Source: Rotaria sordida (Eukaryota; Rotifera; Eurotatoria; Philodinida; Philodinidae). From it: a stretch of DNA of 64,000 nt. The DNA lies in NCBI GenBank assembly GCA_905250125.1, contig CAJNOL010000497.1, forward strand, positions 42,296 through 106,295. Direction: 5' to 3'. Positions 54,401 to 64,000 of this stretch are shown here, one piece after another. Numbering within the stretch: the stretch's first letter is position 1; the number at the start of each line of letters is the position of its first letter. Both the position numbers and the translations under genes were made by a program. The notes under the pieces are model-generated. The model was not told where the DNA came from. It saw only the letters and a list, made by a program, of their open reading frames with translations, and searched no databases.

Positions 54401-54742
54401 GTTTGGATAAGGTATAATTTGTTGACGAAGTGTTATAAGTAATTTAGATATAGTAGAAAAAGCATATTCTTGTTCTTGATTTAATGACTTCATTATCTTA
54501 CATGCATGTGTTGCATTATCATACATCCGCGAATAACTCGCTAAATGTTCATTAATTAGTTCAATTCTGAATGATGTATTGATCAAATGTAATGCAGATG
54601 AATTAACAGATGAAGATAGAATAAAGTGATTTGGTGGCTTCCATGTGATAAATATAATGATAAGAAATAGAGGTATTACATATAAACAATAAATCATTTT
54701 TATCAATTTTGTATATTTATCTTTCTTTATTAATAGAAGCAT
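51406..54742 (-). CDS. Type II membrane alpha-mannosyltransferase-like protein (GT71/MNN1 family)
   Basis: The ATG at 54742 gives a short basic cytosolic tail (KKDKYTKLIK), then a signal anchor (MIYCLYVIPLFLIIIFITW), as in Golgi glycosyltransferases. Exon 1 ends GRGIVLTVGPHQLALAKVNL and KMIEHSGTQLHVQ. Exon 2 (52750-53244) holds the core: KPAAIISATFAEVLFLDCDA with the metal-binding D-C-D, then ITRDPIDLFLSDP, GALFFPDAY and HPGVWNLFN. These match the MNN1-type (GT71, putative mannosyltransferase) fold: LFLDaDn..rDP..LF, GalFwPD, hp.iW. Three more exons (about 52608-52697, 51817-51895, 51406-51754) supply the C-terminus with SFDGIRFCGWTLC. GT71 is chiefly a fungal family adding alpha-1,3-mannose in the Golgi; donor and acceptor here are unknown. 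It is spliced like host genes. A foldback element sits in the intron 51896-52607. Confidence 0.75.
51932..52590. mobile_element. Long-arm foldback element in the GT71-like gene
   Basis: Bases 51932-52079 and about 52443-52590 are imperfect reverse complements over about 148 bases. Shared pieces include TTTTGAAATATCTTGAG and TAGCTAGAAAC. The middle has no coding frame. Form and size resemble the foldback in TTLL12, but the arm sequence differs. No target duplication was identified, so the class is unassigned. Confidence 0.72.
53245..54292 (-). other. First intron of the GT71-like gene
   Basis: About 1 kb between ...HSGTQLHVQ and IWYSSSQISETMM. It contains a (TTC)n run near 53765-53782. No coding frame, and no inverted ends that I could match, unlike the other long introns of this window. 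Confidence 0.55.
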
Positions 54743-57107
54743 AATTACAAAATTAGTAAAATAATTTTTTATATTAACTTGTTGACAAATATATTTACAA
54801 AAAAATCTAATTAAAATAAGATTTCGGTTCAATAATCTAATATAATTTAGAAAAAAAAAATAAACAGATGATCAAGTATATTCTAACAAAAATAATTATT
54901 TTATTTCAAAAAGAAAAAACAATTTAATCAATTTAATATTATTATCATTAATTAATAAAAACAAATCAATGTATGATCAATAACTATCTTCGAATAAATT
55001 CTTATCTGAATAGTGTATGAAGATTCATTATATAAATACTTATTTTATTTCAGAATGAATTATGCTAGACCGTTCAAAAAAAAGACGCAACTATGTTTTT
55101 TCACACATGATTCGGTTGAATGAATTGCAAGTGGAGAAAACGAAGCAAGTAAAATTTTATTTTTTATTGGTATAATACGTGATATATGAAAGCAAAACGA
55201 AAAACAATATGTTGATATGAAACATGACAACCAAACAAGGTGTTTGATGTAAAAATATCAATTACAGTTTTATAATAAGCAAATAAAAGTCAAACATTAA
55301 AAACATTTAGAGAACTAATGAATGATATGGTGGAAACAATTTTTGGTGAATAAAAAAAAAACTACAAGTATTTCATAAAATGCTTCTATCTTCAAAAGAA
55401 AAACCTGTAAAAATGATATATAACTCTTCATATTCGTTTTAGAAAATACAATAACTTCATATCATTTATGTTCCTAGTTACTGTTGTGTGACTTTCGATT
55501 GTCACACTTTACTCTTATTTCAACTTTCACTTATCATAATAATATTGTGTTTGTATAATCAAAAAATTTCCTAGTTAGCAATGATAAATGGTTAGTTTAT
55601 CCATTGCCTATCTATCATTGTATAATAATCATCATTGCTTACCTCTTACTGATAACAGCAGTGGAAATATAACACTCTAAAATTGATAAATAAAAACTGT
55701 CATTCATATAAGTGGTATGAATCATGATGAGAATTCATTATGCAGTCACGAAGCTTTTTCGGATTCAGTAAAAACCTCAGTAGTAGAGCTTTGGAAAATT
55801 CTTCTTATACATTAATATCATCAAAATTGGCTACAGATCATCAATAAGGTACACATTTTGGGCAAACGATGTTGAAAATTTCAAAATCTTCAATTTCTAC
55901 ACATGCCGTTGGTCTTTGTCATAACATTGACATAAGTCTTTCGCTACTTTTTTCATACAGTCTTACAATTTTTATTTTCCTTTTCTCTTTCTCACTCTCT
56001 ATATTTTCGTCCCATTGTTTGTTGTACAGTAGTAGTTCAAATGTTAGAGTTGTTATTATCTTTCATTCGTCAGCAGAATATTTTTCTTGTACTCCTTCAT
56101 CTCTCATTTTATCTTTTTTTGTTATATTTGTTCTTAAAATATATTTCCAATAAATTATATCTAATAGCTTTATTCTCATCCCACAAGTATGTGCCTGAAA
56201 AACAAATGAAAGTAGTTACATTTTTACTTGCGTCATAGAATGAACTTGAACTAAAAAGAATTGAAAAACGCAACGTAATATCTCAATCATATGTTCATTC
56301 GATAAATTACTACAAGGCATTGGACTACCACTTCTAAAAAGAAATTTGACATATCGTTTCATTCAGACATTGAAGAAAAAAAAAACTTTAACATGAGAGA
56401 AATAAACTAGAAATAGCAGAAGACAACAAAAAAAATTGACATTTTAGCAAATAGAAACTAACAGAGACAGAAAAAATGAAAGAGTTAATGAAGAAAAATC
56501 AATATCGATAATTCTATCCAGTGTCACAGAAAAAATCAGCTTAGTTTGTTCAATAAACAGGATCGATGAGACTGCTGTTATCAACTGGTTTTTGACGATT
56601 TTCAACACAAAGACTTCATAAGTGTATCAAAATGAACGAAAGATTATTTTAAAAATATGCTCATTCGGTTGTTTTCTCAAACAAAAATCGAGTATTTTAT
56701 TTCATTTCTTCTTGCAAAAAGAGAAATACTTCTCTCTAATCTTATTTATTGTACTATACAAAGATGCACTTAAAGAAAAAGCATTAGCTCAAAGGAAAAA
56801 ACCTTGGGCTCAAACACATGAGACATAATTGAATCACATGTAAAACATTTTCCACTTGGATTTATACTCGGCTTTATACGAAATCTCATTCTATTAGCTA
56901 TTGAAAAACATATTGATCTTTAACAAACAAATAAATCATATGATGAATATAATATCTACAGATATCCACACATTAAATTATTTTTTCTTTAGATGTAGAA
57001 AAGCTTTAGCAAGACTTTCATCTAATATTTATATTTCATAAATTTGTCAAAAAAAAAATGCAAATATTAAATGATTTGAATGAAACAAAACATGAAAACA
57101 AACATAA
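54743..57107. other. Spacer between the GT71-like and protocadherin-like genes
   Basis: It contains the upstream region of the GT71-like gene and the 3'UTR of the protocadherin-like gene. A plus-strand open frame at 55869-56153 is Ser/Phe/Leu-rich low complexity and has no splice or family support. No gene called. Confidence 0.45.
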
Positions 57108-59870
57108 TTAAATTTCAGAAGTTAATCTTGATAAATCAAAATTTTGATTTGATGATATCATTTCTAATAATTGTTTTGTTTCTTGAAGAAATGATGATGA
57201 TGATGATGATGATGTTCGAGGTATTATTAATCGATTTTCAACATTTAACATTACTTTTTCTTGTCGTTGAACTGAAGATCTTAATGATAACGATGATGAT
57301 GATGATGACATTTGTGCAGATGATGGAAGAATAAATGTATTTGTTTTAGGAAGTGGTTCTCTTTGAAGAAAACGATCAATATTGAATAAATATGATTCAT
57401 TATCATCATTTTCTATCATAGAAATATTTAATAAAAAATAATAATTTAATAAAATAACTCACTTATTTTAATTGGTTCACATGAAGAAAAATCAGATTGT
57501 TGGACAACAATTGAATGAGATCTTTGCTAAAATAATAATAAGAAAATTTAAATGAATAAAGTAATTCTAAAAAGAATTTAAATAAATAACAAACTGGAAT
57601 TTTTGTTGGTGGAACTGATGATAATGGTAATGATGCTGATGCTGATGCTGATGGTAATGGTGGTAAAGAGAAAGAAGAAGATAAATATTGAGAATTGTTT
57701 ATACCATATTTTTTTCCATAGAAAAAATAATTTTTTATTTTTGAACAAATAAGAAAACCTTTTAATCGACAAATAAGTAAAATAAGAATAATTGTTCCAA
57801 TAAGAAATATAATTGAAATAAAAACCATTATTTTTTCTATTGGTTTTTTTGGTAAAATCCATTTTTGAAAATGATTATTAATTTCAAATGATATTGAATT
57901 TATTTCATCAATAAGAAATGTTATATTAAAACATTGTTTATTATAATCAAAAGAACATATTTCATATTCAAAAGATTTATTAAATAAATTATTTGATTTA
58001 TTTATATACATTCGACATTCATTTAAAATTATTTCACTTTGATTATTATTTAAAAAATTTCTTAAATTAATAGTTAAATTATTATTATTATTATTATCTA
58101 TAAATAAATTTGATTGAATTACTTTTAATAAAGCAATTTCATTATCATTATTTTTAATATCATATAGAATATAAGTTTTGTTTTCTAAACAAAAATCAAA
58201 TGATTCATCAAGAAATTGATCAGAAATTGAAGTTGATGTTATTATATTAGTTGTTGTTTGAATATCATCAATAAAACTAGTATTATCAATTGTTGTTGTT
58301 GTTGTTGTTGTTGTTGTTAATTGATCAAAAACAATAAATTGAATAATTAAATTTGGTAAATATTGTTGAGATAATTTATGTTTAATTTGAATATTTAATA
58401 AATAATTATGATTTGATGATATAAGTTGTTGATTTAATTTTAAATAATAAATATTAATTAAAGAAGGAGAAGAAGAAGGAATAAGTGAAAATATATTAAA
58501 ATAATTTTCAAGTGAAAAAATAAATTTATCATTTGGATAATAATATGAAAAAAGAGATATTTTTAATAAATTAATATTAATTTGAATATTTTTATTAATA
58601 AAAAAAATATTTGATTTATTATTTAATTGATAAATATAATTTGAATTATTAAATAAAATATTTTCATAATAAAATGAAATATTTTTTAATAAATGAAAAT
58701 AACGAAAATAAATTTTAATATTTGTTTGATTTTTTAATTTTTTAAAATTATTATTTTTTAATAATAAAAAAGCTTCAACATTTAATTCAATATCATTATT
58801 TATATATGTTATATTATTTTTATTTATAAAACTTAATTCACCAGTTAAAAAATTTATTTTTATTTCATTTATTTTATTATTTGATAAAATTTTATAATAA
58901 ATTATATCTGATGGATTATTTGATATAGCATGAATTTTACCTATCAAATTTTCTCTTTTATTTAATGTTTCATTTAATAATATAACAAATTCATATGAAG
59001 ATAACAAAAATTTTATATAATTTTTATTTTTATCTTCTTTATCTTCTATTTTAATAAATAAATTCATTGAATTTATTAATTGTTTATTATTTTCATTATT
59101 ATCAATAGCATAAATTATAAATTTATATTCATTTTCAAAAGTTTTTTTTTCATTTATTAATGATGGATTATATTTTAATGCTAATTTATCAAAATTATTT
59201 GATAAACTTGATAATGATGATTGTGATATTATTATTAATTCAAATAATGATAAACAATTTATTGATGATTGATTTAATAATAAGATTTTATTTTTATTAT
59301 TTTTATTATTTGAACAATCTAATATATAATGAATTTCACTATTTTTACCTTCATCAATATCTTTTGCACCTTCAAAATATATTCTATATCCATTTGATAC
59401 ATTTTCAACAAATTTTAATTCAATTTCATTTTTAGCAAATTCTGGTTTATTATCATTTTCACTTTAATTAAATTTAAAACAAATATTTAATTTTTTCTTC
59501 TTCTTCAAAAAAAAACTTACTCAACAATATGAATTGGAATAATCCAATAAGCTAAACCATCATCAACAAGTATTTGTAATTCAATTTTACAATAAAATTT
59601 ATCTAAACAATATTTTTTATCAAGAAATTCTTCTCGATCAATCAAATTTTTTGTATAAATATTTCCATTTATTATTGAAAATAATTTTGTTTCAAATTCA
59701 TTTAAATTTATTAATATTAATTTATTTGATGAATTTGTTAATTCTATAACAAATGTATTTAATGGACTATTTTCTAATAAATCAATTATTGGATAACTTT
59801 TTATTAATGGATTTGAATATGAATTTTTTATTATAACATTTAATATACATATTATTATTATTTTCATCAT
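57108..59870 (-). CDS. Diverged protocadherin-like single-pass adhesion protein
   Basis: Exon 1 (from 59870) starts with a signal peptide (MMKIIIICILNVIIKNSYS). It then reads like a protocadherin first cadherin repeat: LIDREEFLDKKYC...KFYC, and, across the splice, IHIVDENDNKPEF, the calcium-binding DxNDNxPxF linker. The second repeat shows GAKDIDEGKNSEIHYIL (cadherin DxDxGxN..i.Y). Beyond this the ectodomain, in one long exon (57595-about 59464), is extremely Asn/Ile/Leu/Lys-rich and standard cadherin motifs fade. A transmembrane helix follows: IMVFISIIFLIGTIILILLI, then RLKGF. The cytosolic tail, completed by exons 57463-57526 and 57108-57415, is serine-rich and ends NFDLSRLTSEI. Protocadherins mediate calcium-dependent homophilic adhesion. 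Loss of most later calcium motifs suggests a degenerate or fast-evolving member. Confidence 0.75.
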
Positions 59871-61099
59871 TTTAGATCTTTATATAAAATAAAATAAACA
59901 AAACAAACCAAATAAGAATATTTTACTAATCTATCAACAATTCTATATTCTATTCAACAAAAAACTAAAAAGAAAATAATTATCTATTGATTAATATATT
60001 CTTCTAATCTTTTTCTTATTTATAGATAGACAAAAAGAAAAAAAACTCTTACCTCTGTTTTTCTTTTGACTTACTTGAAATTGAAAATTAGATTGAATAA
60101 AAAGAAAGAATTGTAAGAGAAACCAATCTCAAAGTATCTCATCATTCAACATTAAAACAATATTGAAAAAGTAAAATAACAATGTTTGAACTGAGTTCTT
60201 CTTCTTGTTTATTTAAATAAGAAAAGTGATAATATTTATCTTGAGTGAGAAGCACGCACACTTTTTTGTTTTTATCCATCTTGTCTTTTTCATCGTCGAC
60301 AATATGTATTAACTAGTACTCATTAGTAGTTGCGTCGTTAGTTTTTCTTCGTCATCATATTGTTGTCCGTCTTTATTTTCACACAATACTAAGATCAAAC
60401 AATATATGTCTCACTTTCTCCATGATTTTTTTACCACAAATGTGAATTGGTAGGTACAACTTACATTGTAAATATTAAGACTCTAACTCATTCCTGAAAA
60501 AAGTTATTAAAAAAATGCAGTGAAATGTCCTATTCTTTAGTTGTACCACCTTTCTACCTGACTGAAAATCTGAAAAAAAAAATTGCCTAAAATTGATTAT
60601 TTTTTTGCTTCTTCTGGATATGTAACTCGAAAGGAAATATTTTAAAACTTATAAGATCACGTTAATTCCTGTATGTCATCATTTTTCACTCGAAAAAAGA
60701 CAAAAGGTTCCTTAATAAGTTTCTAGAAACCTTTCGGTCTCTAAATCAGACAAAAGAAAAGAGTGATAGCTTGTAAAACCATTTTTTCTTATACTTCGAA
60801 GTATTCTCTATCAGATGGTGACACTTTTAAGTGCAGCCATTTACTTTTTGTTTTGATCATTTTTTTCAAAAAAAATGGTACAATAGATACCAGAATGACT
60901 CATATATGTATTAGATAGACAGATTTGAAAAGATGCTTACAAAGTATAATGTACATTAGAAGAAAGGCAAGAAAATACAGTTGAACAATAAAAAAAAATA
61001 ACATGAACACATATGCAAAAAAAATACATCCAATCACAAGTTAATAATCATATGACAAAAGAGAAAAAGAGTAAATATTATTTAATACACGATGAAGAA
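59871..61099. other. Spacer between the protocadherin-like and the last gene
   Basis: It should hold the protocadherin-like promoter and the 3'UTR of the minus-strand gene ending at 61100. No open frame of interest. A small inverted pair, AGGTTCCTTAATAAG...TTTCTAGAAACCTTT, lies near 60707-60740. Confidence 0.45.
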
Positions 61100-62281
61100 T
61101 CAATGTTTAATCTTTGAGATATAATTCATTAATTGATCTTTTGTCTTTTCCAGATCATCACCTGATAAAAAATGATTATTAAATTCGTGTACAATATTAT
61201 TGACATGATCTGATTGCAAAGTCGATAATTGAATATCGATGATACTCCAGGATTTGTTGTTGAAATTGTACATAAATAATATTTGTAGGTTTATTGTTCC
61301 AATATCACCATGTAAATTGATTTCATAGTCATAGTATTGAGCAAAGAAAAATACCAGTGGTGTTACTGTTCGATCGGAAAGTATAGTTAGATCGGAAATA
61401 GGGACAAATACACTTATCGACCCCTCCCCCCTAGTGGCGGAGCCAGGGTGGGGCTGGGGGGAGGGCTCAGCCCGTCCCAGGAAAATTTTTAAACCATGTA
61501 TTTTATTTGCTAACCGGGGCTCAAAGGTCCCTCAGAGGGGGTTGAGCCCCCCCCCCAGCTCAAAATCCTGGCTCCGCCACTACTCCCCCCCTCATGTTTT
61601 GATCTAATTCGACTAATTAGCCGCTGGGAAGGTCATTAAAATCATTAAAAGTATTCCTAAGAGTTCCAAAGCAACAGTTTAAGAGATAACCTAATTTTAA
61701 AAAAGTTGGAAATAGATGGCCCCAGAGTCGGGTCAAAGTGAGGGGAAAACACCTAAACAATATCAGCAGAAGGAAAATATCTAAGTGAATGAAAGGAAAG
61801 GGAGTGGGTGGGTGGGGTGTGGGTATGGGTGTGATTAAATAGAAGAATAACATCCACCCACACCCAGATTCATGACTGTATTCGAATATTCAATACATTT
61901 GAGAAAATCTTGTAATTGATCAATATTCAATCCATCAATTATTGGTATAACTGTAGCATAATTATTTTTCATCCGATTTAGTTCATCGTTGAATGATTTA
62001 TACTCGGCATTATTTAAACCACCAATGATAAATATGCTTTTGAAAGACGAGTTGTTTTTACGTTGATTGAACATTAAAATCGATAGTTTAATCAAATTTT
62101 GAACTTCGTGTTGCATATTATTATTGTCTTCTAAATAAAACTTAGATGGATCTATGTGAAACATGTAAGTTCTACTATCATCTAATAGAATCACTACAGC
62201 AATGCACGAATACACTCCAGATGTTGATAAAACAGCATCGATTGATGCTTTTCCAACTGGAACATTTTTTATATAAGACAT
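61100..62281 (-). CDS. Unknown protein, weakly NTAN1 (N-terminal asparagine amidase)-like
   Basis: Two exons are supported. The first (61869-62281) encodes MSYIKNVPVGKASIDAVLST, then GVYSCIAVVILLDDSRTYMF, an HIDP motif and FIIGGLNNAEYKSFNDELNR. The order small residue-Cys...VV..., then H-x-D, then a GG after a beta-strand-like FIIGG, resembles the N-terminal half of NTAN1, where the cysteine is catalytic; it is also reminiscent of CheD-like deamidases. The second exon (61100-about 61387) encodes FFFAQYYDYEINLHGDIGTI, then a tail ending NYISKIKH. The intron holds a hAT-type MITE. An AG acceptor lies 8 bases before the ATG. The protein would be only about 230 residues, shorter than NTAN1, and the likeness is weak. 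The gene is real on splice and codon evidence; the function is open. Confidence 0.62.
61424..61590. mobile_element. hAT-type MITE with perfect 8-bp target duplication
   Basis: The 151-base element (61432-61582) begins TAGTGGCGGAGCCAGG and ends with its exact reverse complement CCTGGCTCCGCCACTA. CTCCCCCC stands directly on both sides (61424-61431 and 61583-61590), an intact 8-base duplication as made by hAT transposases. The ends fit the hAT rule YARNG. The interior is unusually G/C-rich for this genome and has inner pairing (GGGCTC... with GAGCCCC). No coding sequence. Confidence 0.92.
61800..61831 (+). repeat. G-rich tract with several GGG runs
   Basis: Six or more GGG/GGGG runs within 32 bases (GGGAGTGGGTGGGTGGGG then TGTGGGTATGGGTG) in an AT-rich genome. 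It faces CATCCACCCACACCC at 61851-61865, so it can form a hairpin or a G-quadruplex. It lies in the intron of the last gene, near its 5' splice site. TGTGGG resembles the telomere repeat known from bdelloids, but the tract is not a regular array. Confidence 0.55.
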
Positions 62282-62289
62282 TTCAATAT

Positions 62290-62291
62290 CT
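62290..62291 (-). promoter_or_regulatory. Splice-acceptor-like AG before the last gene's start
   Basis: On the minus strand TTTTGTTTTATCTAG is followed by ATATTGAA and ATG. The coding frame upstream is short and unsupported. A trans-splice site or a 5'UTR intron acceptor both fit. Confidence 0.4.
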
Positions 62292-63498
62292 AGATAAAAC
62301 AAAAAGAAAAATTAAATCATTAGTTTTATTTAGTATCAATTGAATTTGTTTCATTCGTTATGGTTACATTTATCTTTACATTGTCGAAAATTCGATTGAA
62401 AAGCGTTATTATACTATGAATGGCCGAATTTTGTTAAGCACAAAAAACTTCTTATAGGTGCCTCATTACAAAGATGTCGCTACGAAATCGTATGATATTG
62501 TGTTGAAATTGAACATTGACGGTTAAAAAAAGAAATAATTTGATGAATATTATAGACCATTACAATTCTATCATGATCTTCAATTAAATATATTTTGATC
62601 TATATTTCTACTTGAGTTTTAACCTTTTACCGCAAAAATTTAACCATTGTTTGAGCTCAGAGAGTACAGTAATATCTCAAAAACTGAAATGAAAATCTTT
62701 CTTCGTTCATGAGAAAATTAAATTTTACTCAGAAATTATAAGGCGACATTTTCATGATATAGGGATGTAGAGCGATATGAAAATCGTGGAAATTTCAGTT
62801 GAACAGATTTTATTTCAACATATTCCATTGAGTATCGAATGAAGTACCGAGGGAAAATATTTATCACATAAAATGATTTTACTGGCAAGCTATTTATATG
62901 AGTAGTCTGTATACCCAGTTTATAGGAAAAATGCATGTATTACATAGAAATTGGCTGTAAAATAGTGAATTTCGACCAAAGGACATGAAAGTGTAGGGAA
63001 AATATCATTTTTATACGTATTCGACATTGCTCTATTAAATAGAATAGTTACTTTTCCATTATCATTAACTTTATTTTCTTCGATTTTTTACTCCAAACGG
63101 TACAAACGGCGCGCTCTTCACTCATACATCTGATATTCTTGTTGAATGTGTACTTCAATTCCATTTTACTCATGATAATACCTATAGATTGTTAAGGTAG
63201 CAGTATATTATATATTTATTGACACAACTGAATGATATCCATCAAATAAGATGCAATTCATCAACGGCATATCTTTTCAAATGAATCTATAGCTTAAAAT
63301 TTTGCTTATAAAGTGAAGCTATTCATATTTCGCAATACCAGTATAAGTAATCTTGAGAAGATAATATAGTAACCTATCTATTATGTGATAGAAATACTTC
63401 AGATATTTTACAAGATATACATAAATCCATTGATATATCTCTGGTATTGATTTTGAAGTTACAATCCTTCATGGAAACAATACTCGTTGAATCCTATA
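62292..63498. other. Spacer before the satellite
   Basis: No gene recognised. The start codon context of the last gene suggests either its 5'UTR exon or nothing here. Short open frames (for example 62736-62936) lack coding bias. Confidence 0.4.
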
Positions 63499-64000
63499 GA
63501 TCTTACGATACATATCCGTTATCATTTATAGGGATAGATCACATGTCAATCATATATTTTAAGTCGAACATATCGAATAATATATATATTATAAATAGTA
63601 TATGATTACCAATGAATCGACATCTAGACTATATATACCTCATTCAATAGAAATAAATTAGATTTATCAATTGATGTATGTATCAGTGTTGACACATAAG
63701 GGAACTCGAATAAGAAAAAGGAAAATACTCGATACAAGCTCACCTGTTGAGTTTTCCCGCTCCTAGAATAGATAGACAATATAACACAGAAAACATTGAA
63801 TTATACATCATTTGATAGAGGAAAATGAGATCTATCAAATGGTATATGTATTAGCATTGTCACACCTTTTAGCATCAATCTGAAAGGTAAATTCTTGAAT
63901 ACAAGCACATTTATTGAATTTTTGACATGCTTCACGTCAAACAATAACACAGACAACATCTAATTATATGTCATTCGATAGACCAGAATGAGATCTATCG
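63499..64000. repeat. Tandem satellite, period about 163-168 bp, running off the right edge
   Basis: Units start with GAT(C/T)TATC-like words at about 63499, 63661, 63829 and 63992. Units at 63661 and 63829 share, in register, GTATGTATCAGTGTTGACAC versus ATATGTATTAGCATTGTCAC, ACTCGATACAAGCTCACCTG versus CTTGAATACAAGCACATTTA, and ATAACACAGAAAACAT versus ATAACACAGACAACAT. The unit from 63499 is more diverged but ends alike (ACATCTAGAC..TTCAATAGA). The unit length is near one nucleosome. The array's extent beyond base 64000 is unknown. Confidence 0.75.

Noticed and set aside
55869-56238. Plus-strand Ser/Phe/Leu-rich open frames resembling membrane proteins
   Set aside because: Hydrophobicity comes from T-rich sequence; no homologue was recognised, no splice context, and codon bias is unlike that of local genes.
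57080-57334. Plus-strand Met-rich open frame
   Set aside because: It is the antisense shadow of the serine-rich protocadherin tail (ATG repeats opposite TCA codons).

Overview
The window is nuclear DNA from a small invertebrate animal. It is very AT-rich. Genes are split by many introns of about 45-80 bp with GT...TAG/CAG ends, and coding sequence is biased to A/T third positions. The metazoan gene set (UNC79, CUEDC1, R3HCC1-like, TTLL12, CNNM, a protocadherin-like gene) fits a lophotrochozoan. A BrkB/YihY-type membrane protein and a GT71 (MNN1-like) mannosyltransferase are not usual animal families. Together with AG acceptors placed directly before several start codons (suggesting spliced-leader addition), they make a bdelloid rotifer or close relative the best guess. 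That is an inference; no species marker was seen.

Layout. 1-9739 (-): UNC79, the NALCN-channel partner, N-terminus at 9739 and C-terminus off the left edge. 10177-21622 (+): four genes on one strand, CUEDC1 (CUE domain), an R3HCC1/R3HCC1L-like gene, a small FUN14-like membrane protein and TTLL12. 21623-30089: gene-poor DNA with one hAT-like MITE. 30090-31720 (+): a repeat neuropeptide precursor made of symmetric micro-exons. 31721-39804: gene-poor, with a piggyBac transposase relic and a cluster of a 14-base motif. 39805-40731 (-): intronless BrkB/YihY-family gene. 42445-46668 (-): CNNM (DUF21, CBS pair, cNMP-like domain). 46669-51405: mostly empty, with one isolated exon-like segment. 51406-54742 (-): GT71-like glycosyltransferase. 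57108-59870 (-): diverged protocadherin-like protein. 61100-62281 (-): a gene weakly resembling N-terminal asparagine amidohydrolase. 63499 to the right edge: a satellite of about 165 bp period.

Two patterns run through the window. First, several unusually long introns carry DNA-transposon derivatives: a mariner-like element with TA duplication and a long-arm foldback in TTLL12, a TTAA-flanked piggyBac-type foldback in CNNM, a foldback in the GT71 gene, and a hAT-type MITE with a perfect 8-bp duplication in the last gene. Second, the neuropeptide gene is built from phase 0-0 exons of 39, 45 or 48 bases, each holding one copy of an LDSLSGxDFF peptide. It looks like whole-exon duplication and is the most distinctive locus here.

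Gene identities rest on recalled family sequences, not on a database search. Exon borders were read by eye from splice signals and reading-frame continuity.
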